Part shown: one piece after another, positions 31,820 through 43,814 of the stretch
Position numbering within the stretch: the first letter of the stretch is position 1
Layout of the letters: each line of letters opens with the position of its first letter
NCBI GenBank assembly: GCA_963969495.1
Contig: OZ018321.1
Coordinates: 67,159,035-67,223,034 of the forward strand
Direction: 5' to 3'
Length of the DNA stretch: 64,000 nucleotides
Source: Ceratothoa steindachneri
Taxonomy: Eukaryota; Arthropoda; Malacostraca; Isopoda; Cymothoidae
The notes under the pieces: generated by a model
What the model was told of the DNA's origin: nothing
The model's input: the letters and a program-made list of their open reading frames with translations, nothing else
The model's database searches: none
Position numbers and translations under genes: made by a program

Positions 31820-33060
31820 AACAAAGAGAAGGTGAAGAAAGAAGAGAAAAAAACAGAGAGAAGCTAAAGAGAGAAGAGAAAATAACTAAGAGAAAGTGAA
31901 AAAGAAAGAAGAGAAGCTGAAGAGAGAGAGAAAGAGACAGAATTCCTCAGCATGAGCGTGAGCTTAACAGGAATCATTTGGAGACCCTTTCTGTTAGCTT
32001 GATAAATGAATCCCCCCCTAACTCCTTCGGTAAAGTTGCCAGTGTTTAAGGTCGGCGAGGATTTCAGCGCCTACTTAACTCACTTTTAGAAAATTTTTGA
32101 AGTGAACCATTGGGATATTGAAGCCGATAGAGTCACTCGACTACTTCCTTTCCTTAATACTAACCTCCTAGATATCTTAATTTCACTCCCATCTGAGGCT
32201 ACTCTTGACTACTACCCCTTCAATTCCAAAGTATTATCAACGGTTAATATAAATCCCGATTAATATAGGTCAAAGTTCCGCCAGGCGAGAATAATCCCCG
32301 GCCAGACATACCGTCAATTTGGATTTCCCCCACATACAACCTTCCAGATCTGCTTGGACTCAGCTCAAGTCAACCATAACTACAAGTCTCTAATTGATTT
32401 CGTTCTACGGGATCAATTGATGGCTGCACTAGCCTCCGAAATCCGCGCATTCGTGATTGACAGACGCGTTTCTTCTTTAAAGGAATGTATAGAAGAACCG
32501 GATGTGCATGCATCAAGCCACCTTGTTTACCCGAAAAATCCCCAAAAGTCTCATTTTTAATCCCCTAAAAGTAAGAATAACCTCTTCAAATTTCCCCTGA
32601 ACAATTCACTTAAGTTTGTGAAGGTACCTGGTCCCTTTAAATCTTAGTATCATTCTCCGCCAGAATCGAGGGATATTAAGCCCCTCATAAATAATCCCCC
32701 AGCGTCGGATAACTCTCGTAGGCTCATATTTTTTTTCTTGTGGAGTTCCCGGCCATGTGAGAACCCATTGTCCCAAAATCTCCCAATTTCGTCCTACTTC
32801 TAGTAATTAAATCCACCCAATAAGTTCCCATCTCTCTCATCCTCCCGTTCTTGCTGAAACGCCAGCAACTTTCCAACAAGCAGTCCCCCAGGACAGCAAG
32901 TTAATTTCCTTTTCAACAAAAGCTTCCCCGGTGGGCTTGAGTTCGAAAATGGAAGTGTTAATGGTTGTCGATTGCCAACCGTCATAAGAGACACCGGATG
33001 CACTTGTTTTGTCGTCTCTGAAAGGTCCGCTGCTATCTCGAATGCAGATACTTCACTGGT
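31820..33060 (+). pseudogene. gag: gag and protease of the Gmr1-like element
   Basis: A purine-rich segment (31820-31945) corresponds to the Arg/Glu coiled part of gag. The capsid-like part reads LLPFLNTNLLDILISLPSEA, then FRQARIIPGQTYRQFGF, IDFVLRDQLMAALASEIRAF and SLKECIEEPDVHASSH; it aligns line by line with the gag at 27100-27540. The zinc knuckle region near 32730-32790 is frameshifted (residues like GVPGHVRTHCP can still be read). Protease reads NGSVNGCRLPTVIRDTGCTC with the catalytic D-T-G intact at 32989-32997. Stops at several places inactivate it. Confidence 0.75.
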
Positions 33061-33199
33061 TGAGCCCAAGTGATAGCAGCCCCCATTAAATTGTCCGCCG
33101 TGTTTATCGGCCAAGGACACACCTCTCTCCTAACCCGTCGCTCAGCCCGTCATCACGAGGACCCAAGTGCTAAAGGACACTGTTCTCCCCGTGTCTTTA

Positions 33200-34440
33200 G
33201 AATCCCCTTATGCCCCAGAGTTTGCAGCCCTTCAAAAAAGATTTTTGCAAGTGCAAAAAAGCGAGAAGTGACGAACGTGGATCTGTCCGTGGTGAAAGGG
33301 AAGTCGCCTACCTCATTAGCGGTGGACTCCTTTATCGCTTCAGCTCGTCTAAGGATAAAGCCCCCACCCGCTCGTTGTGTATCCCTCTATCCAATGTTCC
33401 CCAAGTCCTACGAATCTCACACGATGGATTAATAGCTGGTTATTACACTCACAAAAAAAACGTTTTGCAGAATCTTATGTTATTTCTTCTGGTCCGGTGC
33501 TACAAAAGAAATTAGCGTGTTTTGCAGGTCGTGTGACATTTGCCAGACGACTACAGCAAACGGACGAATACCACCTGCCCCCTCCAGAAGACACCGATTG
33601 TCTAGGTGCTTTTGTTTAGAGTGGCCATAGATCTAATTGCCCCAATTTACCTCTCGTCTAGTGAAGTTCATTCATATGTCCTCACTCTCGTTGACTTTGC
33701 ACCAAGATTCCCCGATACAGTCCCCTTAAAAAAAAATGATAGCGTGACTTGTGTTGATGCCCTTATTTTAATCTCTTCTTGCGTCGGCATCTCGAAGGAC
33801 ATCTTGTCAGACAGAGGTAGACAGTGAACCTCTGAGATACTGTAACACGTCGGCAAGCTCCACACGATCAAGCCCTTGTTTATCTCCCCTTTTTACCCTG
33901 CGGCTTACGGCGTCTGTGAAAAGTTGAATGGCACTCTGAAGACCATTCTAAAAAAGTTAGGCAATGCTCAGCCCTAATAAGGGCATCGATACCTGCCGGT
34001 TGCCCTGTTCGCCTGCAGAGAAATCCTGCACATAACTTTGTGATTTGCCCCATTCGAGCTCTTGTATAGCCGAAATGTACGCCGACCAATAAGCATTTTG
34101 AATGAACTTTTTCTAATCCCCGCCAAGATGAGGGGATCAAGTCCTCGTATTCTTACGTGCGAGATTTTTGGAACTGCTTGGAAGAATGCGCCGATCTAGC
34201 ATACAAATATTCGGACCTAAATTTAGCAAAAAAATAGGACCTATTTTGACTTTAAGTCCAAAGAAAGGCGATTTAAGCCCAGTGAAGAGGTGCTGATCCT
34301 CCTACCCACGGAGACAAGCAAACTCTTGTCCCAATAGAAAGGCCCTTTTCCAGTCTTAGAAGTCCCCGGACCCGTAGATTCCATAATACAGACCGCAACA
34401 GGGCACCAATTGTTTCATGTGAATATGCTTAAGCGCTATC
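33200..34440 (+). pseudogene. Integrase, upstream of RT
   Basis: The zinc-binding part reads LRISHDGLIAGYYTHKK and, in another frame, CRSCDIC near 33524-33545 (an H-H-C-C module). The catalytic core reads RVAIDLIAPIY (first Asp), YVLTLVDFAPRFPDTVP, ISKDILSDRGRQ (second Asp) and GVCEKLNGTLKTILKKLG (Glu), so all three DDE residues can be read. The C-terminal part contains KGPFPVLEVPGPVD, a GPY/F-type module typical of Ty3/gypsy integrases, and ends FHVNMLKRYHRR. Several frameshifts and stops break it. The enzyme would insert cDNA into the host genome. Confidence 0.8.
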
Positions 34441-35800
34441 ACCGCCGCGCATGCATTAACAATATAATTGCCCTTGGCAAAGAGGCAGTATTGGAACCCT
34501 TTTATCCAGGTACCCTATTAAATCAAAGCTATAGCCGGTACCCGTTCACTTGCACCCCTACTTTTAACGCCGAAGTAGAAAACTTGCAAAAACTAGGAAT
34601 AATCGAACCTTCCACTTCGGATTATTATTCTTCCATTGTTATGGCCAGAAAGCCGGATCAGTCTTTTCGCATGTGCGTAGACTTTATAAAGCTGAAAGCC
34701 GTAACAGTTTTCAACGCTGAGCCTAGCCTTTTGATAGACCAGAGCCTACATCAATTTGAAGATGCCAAGTTTATTTCAGAGATAGACATGAGTAAGGCCT
34801 ACATACTATAAAATCCCCCTTAATGATAGTGCCCAGAACTACACAGCATTTCCCAAATAAAAAGGCCTTATGTAGTTTAAGCGCCTACATTTGGTTTAGT
34901 TACTGCCTGTAGTAACTATAATCGAATGATGCGCAGAATACTGGATGGGCTGAGTAACATTTCCTTTTCCTTCCATTACGTTTACGTGGCTACCCGTACA
35001 TGGAATCAGCACCTTACTTCCCTACAATCGCTCTTCAATAGGCTTCGTAAAAACGGCCTCAGTATAGGCCCTAGCTAGTTCTATTTTGCCTATAGAACTA
35101 TTAAGTACCTCAGTTTCCACATTGGTGTAAATCAAGTGGCCCCACAAAAAGAAAAGATCAAGGCTATCACCGACATGCCTCTCCCGTGTATTAAGAAGCA
35201 ATACACTCTTTTCTGGGGTCGAAATCTTTTTATCAACGTTTTGTCCCGAATTTCGCTGCTTTAGCGTTCCCCCTTAGCCCCCTACTAAAGAAACGTTCCC
35301 CGCACCCACTCGCATGGAAACCCCAAGCGACTGCCTACTTTCATCAGCTGAAGGAAAAACTAACATTAGCTCCCATACTGAGACTCTCGAATACGAAACA
35401 ACCTTTGGGGATACGAACGGACGCTTGTAATGAAGGCATTAGTTGCGTGTTACTCCAGTATGAAGAAGACGCCAACAGTTGCCCTATTGCGTAAGCTAGA
35501 CGGAAGCTCTTGGCACGCAAAAGGAATATGCTTTCATATAACTTGAAGCTATAGCAATCGCATGGAGTGTACAAAAATTACAAACATATTTGTTAGGTAA
35601 GGAGTTCGTGATCGAAACCGATCATCACCCATTGGCTTACTTAAATAATTGTAAAAGCCATAACGGAAGGCTTATGCGTTGGCGTCTCCTTTTAACGGAA
35701 TATTAGTTCCGAATAAGGTACATTAAAGGACAGAAAACTGTGTTGCAGACTGTCTAAGTAGGAATCCGGTCGATGATCATCCCCCTGCAATTAAAATGTG
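34441..35800 (+). pseudogene. Reverse transcriptase and RNase H, downstream of integrase
   Basis: The RT reads ENLQKLGIIEPSTSDYYSS, VMARKPDQSFRMCVDF, KFISEIDMSKAY (block A Asp), then in shifted frames NYTAFP, FGLVTA and SNYNRMMRRILDGLSN. The catalytic YxDD cannot be found: the sequence runs FHYVYVATRTWNQHL, consistent with a small in-frame deletion of the two aspartates. Then LSFHIGVNQVAPQKEKI, the SFYQRFVPNFAALAFPL linker, and LRLSNTKQPLGIRTDACNEG opens RNase H, with EFVIETDHHPLAYLNN and EYxFRIRYIKGQKT following. This is a complete RT/RNase H footprint of Ty3/gypsy type, now dead. Confidence 0.8.
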
Positions 35801-36304
35801 TTAAGCATTGTAGTCCCATTAACATGATCGACTCTGTGTACTCGTTTTGTTTTTATATTTCTAGGACGCATTCTTAACCATGTATGTTTATGTTCCTTGC
35901 TTCTCATGTAAAATTTTATTTTCCTTTTGTACATATTTGTACTTTGCATGTGTTTTTTGTATGGTATGTTGCTTTATTTTAATTGATATAGGTTTCCACT
36001 CCTTTTTAAAAAATGAATCCTTCTGATTATTTTTTTGTAACTCGCATTTATTTACTTTGTTTGTTGTTTCATTTGCCCAGGTTAACAACCATACCCTTTT
36101 TAAGTATATCCTGTGCCAGGGATTAAACCGAAGTAATTCATTCATTTTGTTACCGCTGTGTCGACTCAAATTTAAAAGTCAAACCTTATTGGTCACTTGT
36201 AGACTCAGGTCAAAATTTTCCCATACGCGAGTCCTCCCATTTTAGGGGATGCCCTTTATCCTCCTCTTCAAATGAGAAAAAGGGCCTCTTCAGTGAGGGA
36301 GGCG

Positions 36305-37192
36305 TGTGGAGGAAATCCTTCGAAGGACCACCGTGAAAGAAAGCCTCTTGGAAATACCCTTCTATTCATTGAAGACTACATGAGTCGGCGTAAATATTTT
36401 AAAAAGTCGAGGTAGAATCCGTCACTCGCTTAATCACCCGTCCCAGCTGTGTTTATGTTTAAATGCCAATTCCCCCCCCGCCTGCGAAAATGCCATGCGC
36501 GGCCATATTAATCGTACCCCTATATCGCGAGGCGAGCTTGGTCGTCTGGAACGACGCGTTATGATGAATTTAATTTACTTAAACCGTCGGCAAGAATCCC
36601 TTAGGGACCTCAATCCCCCGAGGCGTCTATCAGAGCAGCCACCCGGGTATTTAACGCACGCGAAGCTCACCATCTCTCGAGGAGATTTAAAGGCCACTAT
36701 CCACTACGTTAGGACTGCCGTCTGTTTTCCGTGAGCTCCTGTAACTCGTCGTGTTGTACGTCATCGGAAATCTCGTCAGCAGATCTACCTCTGTTAAGCT
36801 TTAGCCCCTGTTCGGAGGAATGCTAGCGAGCTCGCTTTAACCGGGAGAGTTTTGCGGCCCTCTCTTCTTTACTACCACTTCAAGATTCCTGTCTTTAGAG
36901 ACTGTGGCTCCCTGCCAATCAGCAGAATCGTCTCGAGTTGAGATTACGTCTCTCTGGAGCAAAGAAAATCTCATTTTTCATCACGAAGTAATCCAACCCT
37001 ATCTTCGAGTCCTCCTAGTCAAGACTCCCCGAAGTAACTTATTGAAGACCTGCGCCGTTGTCTTTTTTATATCTAGATTTGCTGTCTCGGAATTCTTGAA
37101 GAAACTTACTGGCAGTTATACCTCTAGATCAGGAGAGGAGGAAAAGTTTGGGGAAATTGCCAAAAACGCCTCCGAAAAACCCCCTTGTCACA
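36305..37192 (+). repeat. Putative 3' LTR of the Gmr1-like element
   Basis: A purine tract (GTGAGGGAGGCG) is followed by TGTGGAGGAAATCC, and a stretch ending CCCTTGTCACA (37192) would give TG...CA ends. There is no second copy in the window to prove it. Between RNase H and this point (35800-36304) only AT-rich sequence is present. Confidence 0.3.
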
Positions 37193-37849
37193 AAGGAGAG
37201 TAATACCATCATCATTCACTCACTACTAATATTCATTATTTCTTTGTTAGAGTGCCCACTTAGGCAGATGACTGCCTAAGCCCCCAGCCCTGACCCCCTA
37301 AGTGACCTGCTGCCAGATGTGAGGAGGATTTGCCATTCACTTTTCGTCCCAACTATGCCGAGAAGTTGCATTGGCATAATTGGGGGCTTTGGAGGAAGCT
37401 GGTTTGAGGATTAGACCCACAGTCGAGAACAATGTCAGAAATATTGCGGACAAGGGAAGGCCTGCAACCTTCGCTGCCCATTACGGTGGAGGCCCCTTCC
37501 AGGCCTATAGAGGGACATACAACTGCCTCTATGGTATGTTGGGGAGCGGTCGAAATTAAACACCCTCGGGGGGGGGCAGCGTTGTCAAAAGGTTCACCAA
37601 ACAATCACACCCCTTAGAGGATCCCACTGGGACTCATCTCATCCATCTCATCATTCATCCTAAAAGGCAAATCTCTCTTCCATCGAGTTGGTGGAGAAAC
37701 AAGGGGGAGGGCTCTCTTCTCCCCAAGGCAAAAAATATTTAATTATACGTAAAATTCAGTAATCACCGAAGAACACTGGTAGGCCGAAGACCCATCAAGG
37801 ACAAAAGATCAACAAAGAGAGTTAGTGCACCCCCTGTTCAAGGGGCTGC

Positions 37850-39448
37850 ACCTCAGAAATGGCGGATTCCAACGCCCCAAGAGTAACGCTGAGAACAGTG
37901 ACTGGCTCAGAAAAACCGGATAAGGGGACGGTATACGAAACCTTATTTGTAAAATTGAGCATCGCTGTGCTCCGCCTGCTCGATGGACCGTCAAGCTAGG
38001 TCGCTATTTGCGAAAAGGAACAAGACATTGAAAAGCTGACGAAAAAAGGTGTGCTGGATATCCTGAGGGTAATAAACCTCCAACCCACTACCCCTACCCA
38101 GATCCAGGCACACAGAAGTGTGGTCTACAGGAAGTTGGCCCCTTGGATAGGCTAACATTCCAAAGAATAGATCAAATAGGAAATCATGAGGACCCAGCAG
38201 TAGGCGAGGATATCAGAGGTGGTCAAGTTTAAGAACCAACGCGATAACACTGAATAGAGCCATGTGTTCAAAGTCGTCTTCAGTGAAACCTCCATGCTAG
38301 CACGGGCAAAGGAAAGGGATTTGTTGCTCTTCAACGCTAAGATAAGCGGATAGCAGATTGAGAGGGAAGAATACACCCCTATCCAAATCTGCTTCAGAAG
38401 CTTCAAGCTCGAAGCACACGCCGCAAAAGAGTGTAAGGAGCAGGAGATTAGCTGCTCCAGATGCAGTACCAAAGGCCACGGCTGGTGAGAATGCCCGGTA
38501 ACTGAGGAAAGATGCCATAACTGTGGCCTAAAGCACGGAGCTATGTCCATGTCATGTCTCCAAAAGAAGGAAATGATGAAAAGGAAAATGTAAGAAAGAA
38601 AGGCGGAGGGTGTAAGGAGAGCCAACCCCTCCTACGCTCAAGAAGCCAGAACACCCGTTGCAAGACCAGTCGAAAGTGCCCCAGCCGCAAAAACTTAATT
38701 GAAGGTTGGAAATAAAATTTCGACTAAAATCTTCACGTGCATACATGTGTGCACAGATGAGGAATCTGACAAACCCGGGATGCTTCTCGACCGAGCTGAA
38801 TGACATGCTCAAAAAGAATGGTCTGGAAGAAATGTGGTTCCCGGAAAACCCTCTATCGGGGGATGTCCTGCAACTGCAATATGAATCCGAAGAAGAAGCC
38901 ACAGCGAATCCCGTCCCACCAACAGAAGACAGAGCAGTAACAACAGAAACAGCAGAGAGAACCCAAGCCCCCCAAAGAACGAAAAACAGAGACCCAAGAA
39001 TTGAAGCACAAAGGTAGAGGGAAAAGAAAGCGAAGAATACTGAAAGGAGATTGAAACAAGTGGAAGGAAACCTCGCGAGCTCCGCATCGTCCTCGGAAGA
39101 TGAGGAAGAGGTTCAGGCCCAACCCCTACAGAATCCTAAGAGAGATAGAAGTGCTAGTAAGGGAAAGGCTCCCCAATTGCCCAAGAGCTTAGACGCAAAA
39201 GAACTTAATGTGCTCTTCTATAAAACCGAGCAAACCCCATTTCCGGCCGACTCGATTATCAGGGAGATAGTCGAAGGGGTAAAAAAGGGGCAATTGAAAT
39301 GGAGTTATGACGCGCAGTTGCAGGAAGCAATAGTAGACGAGGCGCTCATGGCGGTGAAAATTAAAATCCATACAGATTCCTGCCCCACCATAAGTGAAGC
39401 AAAGTTTACCAAAATTCAATATAGAAAAAAGAGAAGAGTAAAAAAGTA
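37850..39448 (+). pseudogene. Family B ORF1 (zinc-knuckle RNA-binding protein)
   Basis: The N-terminal part reads TGSEKPDKGTVYETLFVKLS and LTKKGVLDILRVINLQ. Near 38370-38575 the zinc-knuckle region reads ICFRSFKLEAHAAKECK, CSRCSTKGHGW followed by a stop codon and EC, and CHNCGLKHGAMSMSC, giving one CX2CX4HX4C and one CX2CX3HX6C knuckle. A Glu/Lys/Arg-rich tail follows, with segments EEVQAQPLQNPKRDRSASKG and DAKELNVLFYKTEQ. The gene is broken by stops near 38150-38200, 38350 and 38490 and a frame change near 38700. The product would coat element RNA. Confidence 0.65.
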
Positions 39449-39519
39449 AGCAGGAAACACACTCACACACACTTATAAAACAAAAACACTAAACGAACAA
39501 CAACATCCAATACACCAGC

Positions 39520-40644
39520 AACAAATTAAAAATACTCACACTCAACACCAACGGTTGGAAAGGGAAATTCATCCAATACGGAAACATATTTCGCATGGTG
39601 AATTGCGACCTGATCCTTATATTTGAACACGGTGCAAACACAGAAACAAACACAATAAAAATACCAAACTACACTGTGATCACAAATAAACACACACAGG
39701 AAAGATACGATGGCGCTGTCATCGCGATCCGTAAAAACATTAAATATAAAACACCTTCAGTGGCTGTTGAAATCCCAACTCTAGTAAGAGCCTTAACCGT
39801 GGCTGCGGCCTACCAGCCGCCACGCCGAGAATACCAGCCCATTTCTAACCTATTCAACATCTTTGGGCAAGGAAAAATGGCATTGCTGGGTGGAGACCTA
39901 AACGCCTGTTGCGCAACTTCAGGTTACGTTCGCACCAACCAGAGGAAGAATGAACCTGGAACTGCTCATTAAAAGAGATAGACTCCAGAGAATAGGACCA
40001 GAATTCCCGACTTACCTACCGCGACGTTCGGCAAAAAAACATCAGGGTCGAGCCCGGCACTGTGGTACCGAGCGACCATATCCCAATCTTAACAACTATT
40101 TCGCTGGCACCGATTCTCATGCCAGTCCCACTTAGGAAGAGTAATGCGAAAGCTAACTGGGAGTTATATAGAGAGATCCTCGGCGAATACCAACCAGCCG
40201 ACCTGGGAGACGCCAATCTCGAAGAGGTGGACGAGGAGATAAACACCATCACTAATCTCCTCGTGCAAGCCGACGAGAGATGCCTCCCCAGGATCTCCTA
40301 TAATATGCTCCCACCACCTAGGTGGACAGACAAGATGAGGGATAACGCTCTGAAAAATAGTGAAATCTTCGAAGAGATGGGCAGGACAGGCCCAAATAGG
40401 GAAAGGACAGCCAGAATGAGACAAATGAGCGAGGAACTTAAACACATAATCACAGAAAAACAAAAGGAAATCTGGAAAGACATCATATGTAGGCTGGACA
40501 GGGAGGTTAGTCCAGTAAGTTTGGGGAATACAGTCCGAAGACTTAAAGGACTGACCACCAAAGCCGGAATAAAAATAAAAGATGGAGAGTGTGACGGTAT
40601 GGAATGTACATACTCACATGCCGGCAGACAATCGTGGGAACAAA
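39520..40644 (+). pseudogene. Family B ORF2, endonuclease to RT linker
   Basis: The N-terminus reads LKILTLNTNGWKGKFIQYG (first Asn of the APE fold), MVNCDLILIFEHGANTET, YDGAVIAIRKNIKYKTP and ALLGGDLNACC (GDLN motif at about 39892-39905). A frame change near 39955 leads to LELLIKRDRLQRIGPEF, VVPSDHIPILTTISL (S-D-H-I-P motif at about 40062-40080), then a long linker: PLRKSNAKANWELYREIL, RWTDKMRDNALKNSEIFEE and RRLKGLTTKAGIKIKDGE. The catalytic S-D-H is preserved. It stops at the insertion. Confidence 0.75.
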
Positions 40645-41677
40645 AGAAATTTGTCGTTTGAGTTGACCTTCGTCTCCTCTCTCTCTTTCCCCACCCTAGC
40701 CCCAACTGGCGACAGGAAGTCGGACAAAATAACGCCTATTTCACAAAGAAGCTTAAATCTTATTTGCTTTCTTTATGACAGCATGAAGATTGTTTAGAAG
40801 GCGATGCGATAAGCGAATTGTCGTGAATGGGATCTCTCTCTCGATTTCCCACAATCCGCGATATAAATAACATCGCCGTTTACCTCTCCACAGCAGTGTC
40901 CCAAATCTACTCGTGTAATCCTCACGTTGAACGAGAGTTGTTGCCGTGACGTATCGACTACCAACGCGCCGTTGAGTCAACTTGGTCACTGTCTCAAAGT
41001 GTTCCTGGAAGTAAATCCCGCCCCGTAGAGTCTGTGACTAGAAGAGTACGCTCTGTTGCTCAACGTAACTTGAGTAATAAAAGGAACATCCAAATAGTTA
41101 CTGCAAGTTACTATTTGTTAGTGTCACATCAAGTTAGGAGTGAACTAACTGGAACTGCAGGGGGCAGCCCCGAACCCGTCGTCTTATCCCCCCTCTCCCC
41201 GAGAACTTGTGTTAACGTGACCCGAACCACCCCGTCTGAACCTGAGTAGTCGTCTCTTCAATCCATGAATTAATGGTAATTTGTAAACCCAGTGTCCCTC
41301 TATTCTTAAATTACCTAATTAATTAACCGTAATCGATACTCCTATAGAGTCATTATAAATCTAGACGATTAACGTCAGTGTTTAATATTTAATCCTTAAT
41401 TTTGCCTGTTATCTATTGCTAATTATTATATTTGTGTAAAGTAAAGTTTATTTTGAGTACGTGTGTTTATTTGTGGCTCCTCCCTTTTGACGTACCCTTG
41501 GCAAGACTTTAATTAAGCATCCCTTTGGCTAATTCATTCAACCTGTATTTTGCACTCTTAGAATTCAACAATCATAAACCTCCCCACAGTAACAAGGGGG
41601 ACTTTTATAGTGAGAATCCTGGCTACGGCACAACACTCCTCTAACCAGGTTTTGCACGTTCAGTAGGAATTAAAGCC

Positions 41678-41727
<50 letters not shown>

Positions 41728-41760
41728 CGTAAGATTGAGTCATAGGGTCAATACCACCGA
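40645..41760. other. Insertion in family B ORF2, probably LTR-derived
   Basis: About 1.1 kb with no coding similarity separates the two halves of ORF2. It contains an ACTGGCGACAGGAAGTCGG sequence near 40707 that looks like a gypsy primer binding site region, a TATA-like GATATAAATA near 40858, and a polyadenylation-like AATAAAAGG near 41072. It ends near a TA array (41681-41724). TG...CA ends and a target duplication could not be fixed, so the identity is inferred. Confidence 0.35.
41681..41724. repeat. TA microsatellite
   Basis: 44 bp of pure AT dinucleotides, near the right edge of the insertion in family B ORF2. Confidence 0.95.
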
Positions 41761-41789
41761 CTAAAACAAAAGTGGTGTGTCCAGATCAA

Positions 41790-43460
41790 GTACTAGAATA
41801 ATTATTGGACCAGACTATGACCAATTCTACGACAGTGAGGAAACCATTCAGGATCCAGAGTCTCTCTAAAGAGGATTCAGGACACACTGAAAAAAGATTT
41901 TTCGCTATTACCCCTGAGGAAAACTACGACTTCGACCAGGAATTCGAAGACCAACTGCTGGAGGAACTCAGCACAATGATTTCTAGAACCCACCCTGACA
42001 CGCAAGTATCTCAGAATATAGAGATGGTTGGCCATAGCTGCCCAATAACCTTTGAAGAGACCATGAATACCATAAGGTCCTTCAAGCAAAGGGCACCAGG
42101 CTGGTCTGGAATCACGAAAAGCAACCTCGTGGATGTGCGGGGCAAATCATTCAGTGACTGGTTAACACCATGAATGCCGCCCTGAATGTAGTCTACTTTC
42201 CGGACGGGTACAAGATTGCTAAAATCATCTTCATACCGAAAGGAAATAAGTCCCCAGACCAGGTGGCACACTATCGCCCGATCTCTCTTCTGGAAATGCT
42301 CAGCAAGATCTTCCAAAAGATAATAGCAAATAGGCTACAAGCTGAACTGAGCGAGTTAAGAGCACACAACCCCCAACAGCATGGGTTCCGCCAAAAAGGG
42401 GCACTAATACAGCCCTAGCGCTCCTGACAGAAACAAAATAGCCTATTGCCGTGCGAATAGGTTCTATGTAGACATTGTGTTGAGGGACGTGCAGAAGGCC
42501 TTCGATAAAGTCTGGCTGGAAGGACTACAATACAAGATACTTAACCTCCAACTAGACCCAGTCCTGGAAAGGATCCTTTATGACCTGGCCATGGACAGAA
42601 GGGCATGTCTCATGATAGAAGGACACAGAGGACCTGACTTCGAACTGAAGCAGGTTTTCCACAGGAAAGTTGCCTGAATACTCTACTTTACTTGGTCTTT
42701 ACCATCGACCTTCAAACACCGGTGCATATGGACACGATTTATCTGCAATTCGCAGATGACATCACCCAGATTGTCCCGTGCCCGGAGAAGAAGGCAAGGG
42801 ATCATGCAGCGCGAACCATAGCAGAAATCAACAACATCAACTAGTACGAGAGACGCTGAAAGATTAGAACAAACAGGGACAAATTCAAGATCGTCCCACT
42901 AAGCCGCACGTTGACGGACCGCATATTCATCGAGGGGAGGAGATATGGCTACTCCGCCGAAGGCACTGTCCTGGGCCTAAAGTTCTCCGACCATGGATAC
43001 GCGAGACACTCCAGAGAGAAGCGGAACCTGGCAAAGACAGAAATCTCCAAGCTATACAGGTTTAGAGATCTTAGCTCAGCTAACATCAGGAAGATATATC
43101 TGATGTACGTCCGGGCTAAGCTCATTAATCCCGCAGTAGTGACTCAAGCGGCAAACAAAAACTCAATGAGAAAAATGCATCCCTACTGATCAACAAGGTC
43201 AGAAGGCGGGACCAACGCCGTCAGAGGGAACTCCACACAAGGAAGAAACTGGACCCCATCAACATCCTTAACAAGAAATTGGGAAGAAGGGTCTGGTTAA
43301 CTCTTACAAATGATGTCATTCCGGAATTACAGGGAACAGGTGGCAGGCTTAACATTCCTGCACGACTGCGTGAGAAAGTCACACATCGTAACCAATTCCC
43401 AAGTACCAAACACTGTACACAAGAAATCATTACATCTATATACATATAACAGATACCCAT
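41790..43460 (+). pseudogene. Family B ORF2 reverse transcriptase
   Basis: The frame resumes with EENYDFDQEFEDQLLEEL, NTIRSFKQRAPGWSGITK and, after a shift, YKIAKIIFIPKGNKSPDQ, HYRPISLLEMLSKIFQKI and HNPQQHGFRQKG. Block A reads VLRDVQKAFDKVWLEGLQY, and block C reads LQFADDITQI at 42744-42771, with the catalytic aspartates preserved. The C-terminal part continues VLGLKFSDHGYARHSREKR and SSANIRKIYLMYVRAKLINP. Frameshifts occur near 42175, 42415, 42675 and 43165, and a stop near 42842. The RT would copy element RNA at the nicked target. Confidence 0.75.
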
Positions 43461-43814
43461 GAAACAACACAGTCTAAACGAAACAAATACAGAGTAACTA
43501 TAACCCCAAACATGATAAAAACACCGGTAAATTGCCGAGCCAAAAGCTTTAAAAGGCTTGAATGCTCAAAGATTTAACTGAAAATAAGTAAAATAACAAT
43601 TGAAACACGAACAATAAGAAGAACACGCCAGCTACACGTAAATCAACCAATACATAGTAGACACTACATACAACAAATAAGTAAAAAAATATGCCAAAAG
43701 TAAAAAGACTGCAATGCCCTGCTACTAGGGCACCTCCCCCCCACACTTTTAAATTTTCACCTAATTTTATTGACTACTATCCCAATTTTTCTAAGAGTAA
43801 ATATACCATCATCA
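43461..43814. other. Family B 3' region
   Basis: A-rich, AACA-rich sequence after the end of ORF2, consistent with a LINE 3' UTR. No gene is seen. Confidence 0.4.

Larger units (their letters stand above)
31800..37192 (+). mobile_element. Ty3/gypsy-type element with integrase before RT (Gmr1-like)
   Basis: Domains follow in the order gag, protease, integrase, reverse transcriptase, RNase H. A single frame at 34410-34811 runs from the integrase C-terminus (LFHVNMLKRYHRRAC) into the first RT block (VENLQKLGIIEPSTSDYYSS) with no break, so the order is not an assembly of two fragments at that point. Sequence style is Ty3/gypsy, but the order is that of Ty1/copia. This combination is known from Gmr1-like elements. 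A possible 3' LTR begins after a purine tract at 36305. No 5' LTR was found upstream of gag. Confidence 0.75.
37245..43750 (+). mobile_element. Jockey-like LINE, family B
   Basis: The order is a 5' region, ORF1 with zinc knuckles, then ORF2 with endonuclease and RT, followed by an A-rich tail region. ORF2 is interrupted at about 40645-41760 by unrelated sequence. It is the most complete LINE here: long uninterrupted frames survive in ORF1 (39051-39449) and ORF2 (40062-40661, 41805-42173). No RNase H domain was seen, which favours Jockey over the I clade. Confidence 0.75.

Noticed and set aside
38152..38625. 157-codon minus-strand hydrophobic frame
   Set aside because: It is antisense to the zinc-knuckle region of family B ORF1, where the plus-strand motifs are clear.
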